64,000 bases of DNA from Dyadobacter sp. CY326. GTDB lineage: Bacteria; Bacteroidota; Bacteroidia; Cytophagales; Spirosomataceae. The translations under genes and the position numbers were made by a program. Positions 53,576 through 61,346 of this stretch are shown here, in pieces (position 1 is the first letter of the stretch; each line of letters starts with the position of its first letter). The stretch covers positions 482,814-546,813 of the forward strand of contig NZ_JAJUXI010000004.1 of the NCBI RefSeq assembly GCF_021390515.1, in the 5' to 3' direction. The notes beneath the pieces were generated by a model. It had not been told where the DNA came from, searched no databases, and was given only the letters and a program-made list of their open reading frames with translations.

Positions 53576-54124
53576 TTAGTAATTTACAAATTCCTGATAC
53601 ACGTTTTCCAGTCTTCGCCGCAGGTGCTGAACCGCATATCGCTTTCTGGAAATCAGTGTTTTAATGTTTTCGCCCGTCCGATCTGCTATTTCCTGGAATG
53701 TTTGATTTTCCAATTCATTCCAGATGAAAACCTGACGCTGATTTTCAGGAAGTTCCTGCAAAGCAATGCCAAGCTGTTCCCAAAATAACTCCTTCATATA
53801 AACGGTCTCGGGCGTGCCGTCATCCGCGAGCAAAATGTCTTTAAAATAAAATTCACCTTCTTCATCTTCATACCCGTAATCTTCCAGTGAATCCGGTTTT
53901 TGCTTGCGATATTTATCAATGATCCGGTTACGCGCCACGCGATAAAGCCAGCTCCCGATCTGTTCAATTGCCTCAATCTCAGGCACACTGCTCAGTTGAA
54001 ACCAGACATCCTGCAAAATATCCTCCGCATCCTCGTCCGTATTAACCCGCTGGCGGATGAAGCCCATGAGCTGCTTGCTATACGACGCGACAGTCTGAAT
54101 GATATTTGGCCTTTTCTGCGACAA
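53576..54124 (-). CDS. ECF-type RNA polymerase sigma factor
   Basis: 182 residues with region 2 (about 10-85: MGFIRQRVNTDEDAEDILQD, VWFQLSSV, IGSWLYRVARNRIIDKYRKQ) and region 4 (about 125-175: LQELPENQRQVFIWNELENQ, TFQEIADRTGENIKTLISRK). Between them is a longer acidic linker (DYGYEDEEGEFYFKDILL). It directs RNA polymerase to specific promoters under stress. The membrane protein following it could sense the signal. Upstream is a 414-bp gap, with no visible autoregulated promoter. Confidence 0.93.
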   Translation of the reverse strand: MSQKRPNIIQTVASYSKQLMGFIRQRVNTDEDAEDILQDVWFQLSSVPEIEAIEQIGSWLYRVARNRIIDKYRKQKPDSLEDYGYEDEEGEFYFKDILLADDGTPETVYMKELFWEQLGIALQELPENQRQVFIWNELENQTFQEIADRTGENIKTLISRKRYAVQHLRRRLENVYQEFVNY

Positions 54125-54538
54125 AGTGAAGGTTGAAAGTTTGTAGTATCAGGATAGACGCGCCAGCAACGAAAATACTTTAAATCAATGAAGATTTTCC
54201 TGTCTGGAATGCACAGATCTTTATGAATGGTTATTATTAGAATAATACAACAGATAGGATAGATGACATTGTATTTTACCGTGTCAAATTTCAAACTACT
54301 TGTTGTACTTTTGTTATAAACATATAACTATTCTAATATTATTAGATAACAACAAAAAGAACTTTAACTCGCTGAATACTTGGCTGTTGCTTTCTAAACA
54401 TAATGTTGCCTAAATTTACATCATCAAACAACGCAAAATAAAAGCAGCGAATGTTCGACAAAGATTTGAAATAGTAGATTTAGTATAATATCTGAAAAGT
54501 ACAAAAGTAAACTCAAACAAGACATTAACATCACAAAA
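54125..54538. other. Divergent intergenic region between the sigma factor and a secreted protein
   Basis: An AT-rich 414-bp stretch. It holds a TAnnTTTG match (TACTTTTG, 54306-54313) and otherwise no gene that I can support. The 100-codon frame through it lacks any sign of coding. Confidence 0.6.
54306..54313 (+). promoter_or_regulatory. Candidate -7 promoter box
   Basis: TACTTTTG matches TAnnTTTG, but the 54539 gene is 225 bp further on, so the link is uncertain. Confidence 0.25.
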
Positions 54539-54904
54539 ATGAAAAAGACTATTTTGACAATTGCAGTTTTGGTGGGAGTATCAGCTGCAAACCTTTCTAT
54601 CGCCGCAGACAAAGCAAAAGAAAATAACGCATCAATTGAATTGGTTTCACAAAGCGAATTGAAATTCAAATTGACGCTTGATAACGTTAAAGAAAGATCT
54701 TCATTGGTTATCAAAGATTTCAACGGAGACATCGTTTACAGCACTTCACTTCCAAAATCTGAGAATTACGCTAAAATCTTCGACTTGTCGAACCTTGCAG
54801 ATGGCAATTACAGCTTCATCGTGAACAACGGCAACGAGATCTCTTCAAAACCATTCGTGATCCAAACTGAAACAAAACGTCTGGTTACAGCGGTTGTTAA
54901 ATAA
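54539..54904 (+). CDS. Small secreted protein, unknown function
   Basis: 121 residues with a clear signal peptide (KKTILTIAVLVGVSAANLSI, cleaved after AA near residue 23). The mature part is short and beta-rich (IELVSQSELKFKLTLDNVKE, SSLVIKDFNGDIVYST, LPKSENYAKIFDLSNLADGN, YSFIVNNGNEISSKPFVIQT). It resembles the fold of C-terminal sorting-type domains and other Bacteroidota secreted small proteins, but no family is certain. A strong terminator follows. It is divergent from the sigma-factor gene and may respond to the same signals. Confidence 0.75.
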   Translation: MKKTILTIAVLVGVSAANLSIAADKAKENNASIELVSQSELKFKLTLDNVKERSSLVIKDFNGDIVYSTSLPKSENYAKIFDLSNLADGNYSFIVNNGNEISSKPFVIQTETKRLVTAVVK

Positions 54905-54925
54905 TTCTCACGGACCTTCTCATCA

Positions 54926-54955
54926 AAAAGCCAGTCACAATCGTGACTGGCTTTT
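54926..54955. terminator. Bidirectional terminator
   Basis: AAAAGCCAGTCAC (54926-54938) and GTGACTGGCTTTT (54943-54955) make a perfect 13-bp stem with loop AATC. It lies between the secreted-protein gene and the convergent Gfo/Idh gene. Confidence 0.92.
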
Positions 54956-54977
54956 GCTTTTTCAAGTCAGTTTTTTT

Positions 54978-56015
54978 TCAAAACGGCATTACTTTCTTCT
55001 CACGGCTGCTTTGGAATGCCAGGTCGATCACGCGTGTTGTGCGGATGATTTCTTCGGGCTTCACTGCCAGTTCGGCGCCGTTCACAATCGCATCGTATAC
55101 ATTCTGGTAAAACGGCGCATAATCACCCGCTTCGCTTTCAATAATTCCTGTAAAATCCTCGCTGGAAAGTTTTCCCCAACGATTTTCCGGCTCCACGCCC
55201 CAGGGTTTTTCAGTGGGCAAAATATTCTTGCGCAATGTTTCCTCCTGCGGATCGAGTCCGCCTTTTATAAAAGAGCCTTTGGTCCCGTGGAGATTGTAAC
55301 GGAGAAAATTTTCATAAACCATGAGACTCGATTTTACGATCACCAGCTTATCCGCATAACCAAGCCGCACATCAAAATAATCGTCAATTTCGCTGTTCGG
55401 CCGCACCGAGCGGATCTCAGCCGTCACCGTTTCCGGTTCTCCGAAAAGCACCAACGCCTGATCGATCAAATGTGGTCCGAGATTATAAAGATTGCCGCCA
55501 ACCGGAACGCTCTTCTCCTTCCACGATTCCGTGGGAACAACCGGTCTGAAACGGTCATAGCGACATTCATATTCTACAATATCGCCCAGTTTGTCCTCAG
55601 CAATCAGTTTTTTAATGGTTAAAAAATCCGAATCCCAGCGCCGGTTTTGATAAGCGGTCAGGATCAATCCCTTCTCTGTTGCCACCGCAACGAGCTGGCG
55701 CGCTTCTTCTTCTGTTGCCGCAAAAGGCTTCTCAATGACAACATGTTTGCCGTTTTCCAAAGCGTCCATTGCATAAGGGAAATGGGTTTCATTCGGTGTG
55801 CATATAAAAACAAGGTCAATGGATTCATCACTCAAAAGCTCCTCGACCGACCGCGCATTGCCAATATTAGGATCGAATTCCTGCGCTTCGTTTTTACTTC
55901 TTTCAACAACCGTCTTGATCTTAAAACCCGCGTTTGTGCTTAGGAACGGAGAATGAAAATAACGCCCGGACAAACCGAAACCAATTAATCCGACATTGAG
56001 AATTCTAGAAGCCAT
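54978..56015 (-). CDS. Gfo/Idh/MocA family oxidoreductase
   Basis: 345 residues from the ATG at 56015 (a frame from 56099 adds 28 residues into the preceding gene). The NAD(P)-binding start is RILNVGLIGFGLSGRYFHSP, followed by IDLVFICTPNETHFPYAMDA and the EKPFAATEEEAR motif (catalytic Lys region). The C-terminal sheet has GGNLYNLGPHLIDQALVLFG. No signal peptide, so it is cytoplasmic. Such enzymes oxidise sugars or cyclitols. It is last in a minus-strand row after the PQQ dehydrogenase gene (61 bp gap). Confidence 0.9.
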   Translation of the reverse strand: MASRILNVGLIGFGLSGRYFHSPFLSTNAGFKIKTVVERSKNEAQEFDPNIGNARSVEELLSDESIDLVFICTPNETHFPYAMDALENGKHVVIEKPFAATEEEARQLVAVATEKGLILTAYQNRRWDSDFLTIKKLIAEDKLGDIVEYECRYDRFRPVVPTESWKEKSVPVGGNLYNLGPHLIDQALVLFGEPETVTAEIRSVRPNSEIDDYFDVRLGYADKLVIVKSSLMVYENFLRYNLHGTKGSFIKGGLDPQEETLRKNILPTEKPWGVEPENRWGKLSSEDFTGIIESEAGDYAPFYQNVYDAIVNGAELAVKPEEIIRTTRVIDLAFQSSREKKVMPF

Positions 56016-56076
56016 AATTTTATTTTTAGACGATAATAACAAAGGTAACTTTTGATGCGGAACGGGCAAGGCGCTT

Positions 56077-58170
56077 TTAAGGCAGCGCGAACGCCACATA
56101 TTTATCGCCAGACTTTGTATTCAGCTTGCCGCCGCCGCAGGCTATGACGATGAATTGCTTGCCCTTCACTGAATAGGCGCTGGCTGAGGCGTAACCCGCC
56201 GCGGGCAAATCAGCTGTCCAGAGAATTTTTCCGGTTGCTTTGTCAAACGCCCTGATCTTTTCGTCGCGGCTGGCGGCGATGAAAATGAGGCCGCTTGCTG
56301 TGACGAGCGGACCGCCATAATTGTCAGTTCCGGTTGGAGGAATTCCCTTTTCAGTGAGCGCTTTGTATTCGCCCAGCGGAACTTGCCAGCGGCGTTGGCC
56401 AGTGTTTAAATCAACCGCAGTAAGCGTTCCCCATGGCGGCTGACTGACGGGATAACCATTTTTGTCATACCAGCGATTGTATCCCGTGTTGTGATAGGGC
56501 GCTGTTCCGTTATTCGTGCTGATGATCTTTTTATCAGCGTTTTTGTTCAACAAAAAATCAATAATCACATTTTTCTCAGCTTCTGAAATGTGCGAAAACG
56601 AAGGCATCATTCCTTTTCCTTTTTGCAAAATGCCATGAATCTGCTCGGAGCTAAGGCGTTTTTCAACATTTGCAAGCGACGGATATGAACCATCATGATT
56701 ACCGGTTTTGTCAGCGCCATGACAGGCAGCGCAATTTAATTGGTAAAGTTTGCTGCCGTTTACAGCCTTATCATGCAACACTTCCTTCCTTTTCAGTGTC
56801 GTATAAACCGGAATTTCTTTGGCAGGAATATACATAATGCCTTCGTTATCAGTCGCAGCACCACCCCATTGCGCACCGCCGTCCGTTCCCGGATAAAAAA
56901 CAGTCATATCATTCGTGATCGGAATGTAAGCGCTTCCCGTTCTCGCTTTTTTAAGCACGCCTTCAAGCGAATCGCGGTCCGAAACGAAAGAATTGAAGTC
57001 ATTTGCGAGAAAGGTTTGCCGTGTAAAAGGAAGCGGCAATGTTGGGATCGGCTGCGTTTTCGAAGGCTTTTCACCCTCCATCGCATCCATCCGAAAAGCC
57101 GTTTCTTTGATCGGAAACAATGGTTTGCCCGTGACGCGATCGAAAACAAAAATGTAACCTTGCTTGGTAATCTGAACAACGGCGTCAATTTGCTTTCCAT
57201 CAATGTTGAGCGTTACCAAATTGGGCGGAGCTGGCGGATCGCGGTCCCAAATGTCGTGATGCACGAGCTGGAAATGCCATAACCGTTTGCCAGTTGCAGC
57301 ATCCAGTGCGATGAGGCAATTCGCAAAAAGATTGTCGCCAGGCCTGTTTCCGCCCCAAAAATCAAATGCCGCTGAACCCGTCGGGATGTAAACAATGCCG
57401 CGTTTCCTGTCAATGGCCATTCCTGCCCACGCGTTGGCACCACCAAACTTTTGTCTTGCAGGTTGCGCGAGCCAGGTTTCGGAGCCAAATGCTCCTTTTT
57501 CAGGGATCGTATGAAATGTCCAAACCAGCCTCCCCGTGACCGTATCATATGCCCGCACATCGCCTAAAAGCGCAGTTTCATTCTCGGAAACCCTTCCCCC
57601 GACAATAATGAGATTTTTGTAAATCGTATTCGGTGTGTTGGAAGAGATAAAGTCGTCAGCGCCAGGCCGGTCAATGCCTGCTTTCAAATCAATTTTACCT
57701 TTGTCGCCGAAAGACGCGATCAGTTTTCCGGTTTGTGCATTTAACGCGTAAAGCCAATTTGCAGTACCGAAAAAAATGCGTTTATCATCACCATTGGCCC
57801 AATAAGTCACGCCCCGGCTCAATGTTCCCGAGACGTCGGGCAGGTCGCTTTTCCAGATTCCCTTGCCCGTCGCCGCATCAATGGCAAACGCCTGAATGGA
57901 TGCAGCAACACCATAAAGAACACCGTCAATGACAATCGGGTTACATTGCATCTGGCTGCGGTTGCGCAATGTATCAGCCCCGCCCGACGCATAAGTCCAG
58001 GCGACTTTCAATTGCACAACATTCTCTTTATTGATCTGATTGAGCGTCGTGTAATGACTCCTTTCACCGTCACCATTGTATTCAGGCCAGTCCTTATCAT
58101 TAAAAAAAGGAGCGAGCACGAAGCCGGTAACCGCCAGAAAAATCAACGAAAACAGGATCAGACGTTTCAT
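56077..58170 (-). CDS. PQQ-dependent dehydrogenase with cytochrome c domain
   Basis: 697 residues with a signal peptide (KRLILFSLIFLAVTGFVLA). PQQ propeller repeats are visible (DKDWPEYNGDGERSHYTTLN, AIDAATGKGIWKSDLPD, YALNAQTGKLIASFGDKG, ALDAATGKRLWHFQLVHHDI). A cytochrome c domain is inserted at about 475-545 with heme motif CAACHG (near 478-483) and GMMPSFSHISE, whose Met may be the axial ligand. This predicts a periplasmic quinoprotein oxidising sugars or alcohols and passing electrons to heme. It follows the isomerase gene by 22 bp and precedes the Gfo/Idh gene. Confidence 0.93.
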   Translation of the reverse strand: MKRLILFSLIFLAVTGFVLAPFFNDKDWPEYNGDGERSHYTTLNQINKENVVQLKVAWTYASGGADTLRNRSQMQCNPIVIDGVLYGVAASIQAFAIDAATGKGIWKSDLPDVSGTLSRGVTYWANGDDKRIFFGTANWLYALNAQTGKLIASFGDKGKIDLKAGIDRPGADDFISSNTPNTIYKNLIIVGGRVSENETALLGDVRAYDTVTGRLVWTFHTIPEKGAFGSETWLAQPARQKFGGANAWAGMAIDRKRGIVYIPTGSAAFDFWGGNRPGDNLFANCLIALDAATGKRLWHFQLVHHDIWDRDPPAPPNLVTLNIDGKQIDAVVQITKQGYIFVFDRVTGKPLFPIKETAFRMDAMEGEKPSKTQPIPTLPLPFTRQTFLANDFNSFVSDRDSLEGVLKKARTGSAYIPITNDMTVFYPGTDGGAQWGGAATDNEGIMYIPAKEIPVYTTLKRKEVLHDKAVNGSKLYQLNCAACHGADKTGNHDGSYPSLANVEKRLSSEQIHGILQKGKGMMPSFSHISEAEKNVIIDFLLNKNADKKIISTNNGTAPYHNTGYNRWYDKNGYPVSQPPWGTLTAVDLNTGQRRWQVPLGEYKALTEKGIPPTGTDNYGGPLVTASGLIFIAASRDEKIRAFDKATGKILWTADLPAAGYASASAYSVKGKQFIVIACGGGKLNTKSGDKYVAFALP

Positions 58171-58192
58171 AGTGACAAGCTGCGGTTGATGC

Positions 58193-59146
58193 TCATGCTT
58201 CCTGCCAAAGTTCTTTTGCGCGTTGCAAATCTCGCCTCATTGCATCAAAAACGACTTTTTTGTCCACCGTAATTTTATCTGCTCCCTGATCGGCTCCGCC
58301 CAACGGATATTCCAGATGCAGACAGATTGGAACGTCGACGTTATTGTCTTTCAATAATTTAAAATAGGTTTTGAAATCCACCATGCCTTCACCCAGCGGA
58401 ACACTTTTCGGCGCCCATTTGCCATTGGTTTTTTCCCAGATAAAATCCTTTAAAACAATCGTTTTAATGCTCGGCCGAATCAGATTGAAGCCCGTTTGCC
58501 ACGAAAGTCCGCCTTCCAATGTTGCGTGCCGAATGTCATATTGCGCTCCCATGCTCTTGGGATCTGCCTTTTGCAGGATTTGCCAGATCTCAAACATGCT
58601 CGCGCCCACCAGCCGTCCCGCGTGATTTTGATAGCAACCCGTCAGGCCGAGTGTGTTGTTTAACTGGCTTAATCCCGCCATTTTATCCTTGTATCCGTCC
58701 AAAAGCTGCGGAATGCTTTGCTGCTCATTGTATTTATACCAGTTCATGCGGTAATATTTGAAACCGAGCTTCGAAGCAGTTTCCAGCAACTTTTTATCAA
58801 CCGGATTGGCTGCATCTTCCACGGCTGTGCAGAACATTAACGGCGTAAATCCTGCCTTTTTCATGGCTTCCACGGCTTTTGGTAAATCCGTTTCGACGTT
58901 TTCCGGCAAAACGTGACCTTTTGGGCGCACCGTAAGATCAATGCCATCAAACCCAAGTTCCTTCGCCGCATCCGCCATGTCTGTATAATTCAGAAAGTGC
59001 AGGTGTTTTGAGAAAATATTGATTTTAGGAACATCTGCGAGTAATGAAACTGGTTTTGCAAATGCATGATCGGCAATGATCGGAACGGCAGTTGCAGCTA
59101 TTGCGCTATTGATCAGGAAATCGCGTCGGGAAATATTGTTTGGCAT
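58193..59146 (-). CDS. Tat-exported TIM-barrel sugar isomerase/epimerase
   Basis: 317 residues. The N-terminus MPNNISRRDFLINSAIAA has the twin-arginine SRRDFL motif, so it is probably exported folded to the periplasm. The AP endonuclease 2-like (xylose isomerase-like) TIM barrel shows in IDLTVRPKGHVLPENVETDL, AGFTPLMFCTAVED, FKYYRMNWYKYNEQQSIPQL, CYQNHAGRLVGASMFEIWQI, DIRHATLEGGLSWQTGF, and HLEYPLGGAD. Metal-binding residues such as His, Asp and Glu are in the expected strands. It is the first gene of the row with the PQQ dehydrogenase and a Gfo/Idh enzyme. Confidence 0.9.
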   Translation of the reverse strand: MPNNISRRDFLINSAIAATAVPIIADHAFAKPVSLLADVPKINIFSKHLHFLNYTDMADAAKELGFDGIDLTVRPKGHVLPENVETDLPKAVEAMKKAGFTPLMFCTAVEDAANPVDKKLLETASKLGFKYYRMNWYKYNEQQSIPQLLDGYKDKMAGLSQLNNTLGLTGCYQNHAGRLVGASMFEIWQILQKADPKSMGAQYDIRHATLEGGLSWQTGFNLIRPSIKTIVLKDFIWEKTNGKWAPKSVPLGEGMVDFKTYFKLLKDNNVDVPICLHLEYPLGGADQGADKITVDKKVVFDAMRRDLQRAKELWQEA

Positions 59147-59242
59147 CGGATAGGAATTTAGTTTTCAAATGGAAATCCAATGATGATAAGTGTGAAAAAA
59201 TGTTTTTTTACTAAATGAAGAGAATGTTTCAATGAATAATTT

Positions 59243-59357
59243 CCGTTGGTTTAAACCAACGGGAATGGGGGGATTAAACCAACGGGAATGGGGGGATTAA
59301 ACCAACGGGAATGGGGATTAAACCAACGGGATGGGGGGATTAAACGGACGCGAATGG
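59243..59357 (+). repeat. Tandem repeat array with 20-bp palindrome
   Basis: The array starts with the perfect palindrome CCGTTGGTTTAAACCAACGG (59243-59262). Copies of about 21-23 bp follow, of the type TTAAACCAACGGGAATGGGG plus a few G and A, starting at 59251, 59274, 59297 and 59318, with a decayed copy at 59340. The unit shows small length differences in its G-run, which suggests replication slippage. Confidence 0.85.
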
Positions 59358-59416
59358 CGCTATGCGAACGAACGGGAATGAACGAAATTTTTTTAGTAGA
59401 ATGTGAAGGTTTTTTT

Positions 59417-59434
59417 GTTTTGAAATATCAAAAC
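59417..59434. promoter_or_regulatory. Palindrome upstream of the Tat-signal oxidoreductase
   Basis: GTTTTGA-AATA-TCAAAAC is a perfect inverted repeat with 7-bp arms, 16 bp before the ATG at 59451. It could be an operator; no regulator is adjacent. Confidence 0.4.
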
Positions 59435-59450
59435 AGAACTTCTAAACAAT

Positions 59451-60737
59451 ATGGATATCAATACATTGAATCGCAGGGATTTTCTGAAAGCCGGGGCTGT
59501 CATATCCTCTTTTATGATCGTTCCAAGGCATGTTTTGGGCAAAGGCTTTCTGGCTCCGAGCGATAAAATTGCCTTAGGTTTCATAGGCTGCGGCCGGCAA
59601 GCTGGTGGTTTGCGCAATCGCTTTCTGGACACAATGGAAACGCAAATCGTGGCTGCCTCGGATGTGTATGCCATTAAACGTGAGGCTTTTGTGACCAATG
59701 TAAATAAGTGGTATGCCGAAAAATCCGGTCAAACGGATTATAAATCGGCTGTTGGCATCGAAGATTTTCGTGAGTTGCTTTCACGCAAAGACATTGATGC
59801 TGTGGTGATTGCGGCGCCTGATCATTGGCATGCGTCCATGGCCGTCCGTGCTGCGGAGGCTGGAAAGGACATTTATTGCGAAAAGCCGCTTGCATTGACC
59901 GTAAGAGAAGGGCGCGCGATGGTGGATGCCACGCGGAAGCATAAGCGCGTTTTCCAAACCGGCAGCATGCAGCGATCGGCAAAAGAGTTCACGCAGGCTG
60001 TGCAATTGGTACAAAGCGGCGCCATTGGTAAGATTAAGCAGGTTTTTGTCAATGTTGGCGGCCCGCCGAAAGCGTGGGATTTGAAAGAAGAAACCAAACC
60101 GGAAGGTCTGAACTGGGATTTGTGGATGGGCCCGAACGCAATAAGCAGACCTTATAATAACGAATTGGCTCCCGCAATGGACGCAACCTTTTGGCCAAAA
60201 TGGCGCGATTACATTGAATTTGGCGGTGGCGGCATGACAGACTGGGGCGCTCACATGTTTGACATTGCGCAATGGGGACTCGGAATGGACAATAGCGGCC
60301 CGGTTGAGCTGGTTTATGCTGAGCCGACAAAAGGCCTGATTTACAAATATGCGAACGGCGCCGAAGTGATCCACAGACCCATGGAAGGCAAGCAGCATTG
60401 CCATTTCGTCGGCACGGATGGCGAAGTTTTCGTTGCAAGAGGTGAGCTTAGAACAACGCCCGAAACGCTGAAAGACAAAGTTTTTGACGATGAAAATTCA
60501 AAAGTTTATGTGAGCAACAATCATTACAAGGATTTTTTGAATGCGATCAAGACAAGGAAGCCGCCGATTTGCGATGTTGAGGTTGGGCATAGAACGGCCT
60601 CCGTTTGCAACATTGGCAATATCGCGTATCGGTTGCAGCGTTCATTGCAATGGAATCCTAAAAAAGAAGAATTCAAGAAAGATGCAGAAGCCAACGCGCT
60701 GTTGGGACGAGATATGAAGCCGGAATGGAAGGTTTGA
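59451..60737 (+). CDS. Tat-exported Gfo/Idh/MocA oxidoreductase
   Basis: 428 residues. The twin-arginine motif is NRRDFLKAGAVI, so it is predicted to be exported folded with its cofactor. The NAD(P) fold is ALGFIGCGRQAGGLRNR, followed by DAVVIAAPDHWHASMAVRAA and CEKPLALTVREGR with the catalytic Lys. A C-terminal domain of this secreted subfamily follows (GGGGMTDWGAHMFDIAQWGL, VYAEPTKGLIYKYANGAEVI). It likely oxidises sugars, and the bound NAD cofactor is recycled internally in several relatives. It is divergent from the isomerase/PQQ row and may work in the same pathway. Confidence 0.93.
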   Translation: MDINTLNRRDFLKAGAVISSFMIVPRHVLGKGFLAPSDKIALGFIGCGRQAGGLRNRFLDTMETQIVAASDVYAIKREAFVTNVNKWYAEKSGQTDYKSAVGIEDFRELLSRKDIDAVVIAAPDHWHASMAVRAAEAGKDIYCEKPLALTVREGRAMVDATRKHKRVFQTGSMQRSAKEFTQAVQLVQSGAIGKIKQVFVNVGGPPKAWDLKEETKPEGLNWDLWMGPNAISRPYNNELAPAMDATFWPKWRDYIEFGGGGMTDWGAHMFDIAQWGLGMDNSGPVELVYAEPTKGLIYKYANGAEVIHRPMEGKQHCHFVGTDGEVFVARGELRTTPETLKDKVFDDENSKVYVSNNHYKDFLNAIKTRKPPICDVEVGHRTASVCNIGNIAYRLQRSLQWNPKKEEFKKDAEANALLGRDMKPEWKV

Positions 60738-60764
60738 GTTTTGGTTAAAATCAATTTTGAAAAG

Positions 60765-60797
60765 ACCGGTCACCCATTAAACGGGTTTCCGGTTTTT
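60765..60797 (+). terminator. Terminator after the Gfo/Idh gene
   Basis: ACCGG and ACCC (60765-60775) pair with GGGT and CCGGT (60783-60793) around a small internal mismatch, followed by several T. It lies 27 nt after the stop. Confidence 0.7.
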
Positions 60798-60861
60798 GAC
60801 TTTTTATGGCAGTCGCAGCACAACAGTCGGCGATTAATGTCATGAGTTTTTCCAAAATGTG

Positions 60862-60869
60862 TATTTTTG
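60862..60869 (+). promoter_or_regulatory. Candidate -7 promoter box for tsaE
   Basis: TATTTTTG matches TAnnTTTG. A transcript would start near 60876, which makes the ATG at 60895 more likely than the earlier in-frame starts at 60859 or 60874. Confidence 0.4.
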
Positions 60870-60894
60870 TTTCATGGTTGGAGCGTCTGCTATC

Positions 60895-61305
60895 ATGCAT
60901 TTTAAGGAATTGGAGGAACTCGGCAGGGTTTCTTCGGAGCTTTTGCAAATAGGAAAAGACACGCCTGTCTGGCTGTTTGAAGGTCATATGGGTGCAGGGA
61001 AAACGACGCTTATCAAAGCACTTTGCAATCAGTTAGGCGTCAAATCGCACGTCCAAAGCCCTACTTTTTCGCTGGTTAATGAATATGAGGCCGGAGGAAA
61101 ACTGGTCTATCACTTTGATTTTTACCGCATTAAGGATGAAACCGAAGCGCTGGACATGGGCGTTGAAGAATATTTTGACTCCGGATATTTCTGTTTCGTA
61201 GAATGGCCCGGAAAAATTGAATCCTTGTGGCCATTGAATTATCTATTGGTCCACATGGAAGCAGACGAATCAGGCATGAGAACATTGGCAGTTAAGAGGG
61301 TATAA
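60895..61305 (+). CDS. tsaE: tRNA t6A synthesis ATPase TsaE
   Basis: 136 residues from the ATG at 60895, which is favoured by the promoter box; GTG 60859 and ATG 60874 are alternatives. TsaE helps TsaB-TsaD place the threonylcarbamoyl group on adenosine 37 of tRNAs. Motifs: Walker A GHMGAGKTTLIKAL, SPTFSLVNEYE, HFDFYRIKDETEALDMGVEE and CFVEWPGK. It is cytoplasmic. The alanine dehydrogenase gene follows after 41 bp on the same strand. Confidence 0.93.
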   Translation: MHFKELEELGRVSSELLQIGKDTPVWLFEGHMGAGKTTLIKALCNQLGVKSHVQSPTFSLVNEYEAGGKLVYHFDFYRIKDETEALDMGVEEYFDSGYFCFVEWPGKIESLWPLNYLLVHMEADESGMRTLAVKRV

Positions 61306-61346
61306 AGAGGTTATAATCAATCATTTCACATTCATTTTGCTATTCA

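Larger units (their letters stand above)
59147..59450. other. Intergenic region with tandem repeats
   Basis: A 304-bp divergent gap between the isomerase and the Tat-signal Gfo/Idh genes. It contains the repeat array at 59243-59357 and the palindrome at 59417-59434. A 92-codon frame across it is not coding; its product would be a simple repeat artefact. Confidence 0.7.

Noticed and set aside
54915..55622. Plus-strand frame of 242 codons at 54894-55622
   Set aside because: It runs through a terminator and antisense to the Gfo/Idh gene; the translation is unrelated to any known domain.
59243..59357. Possible CRISPR array
   Set aside because: The copies are directly adjacent with no unique spacers, no leader and no cas genes nearby.
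59288..59566. 92-codon plus-strand frame starting in the repeat array
   Set aside because: Its start is a translation of the tandem repeats and it overlaps the well-supported oxidoreductase gene in another frame.
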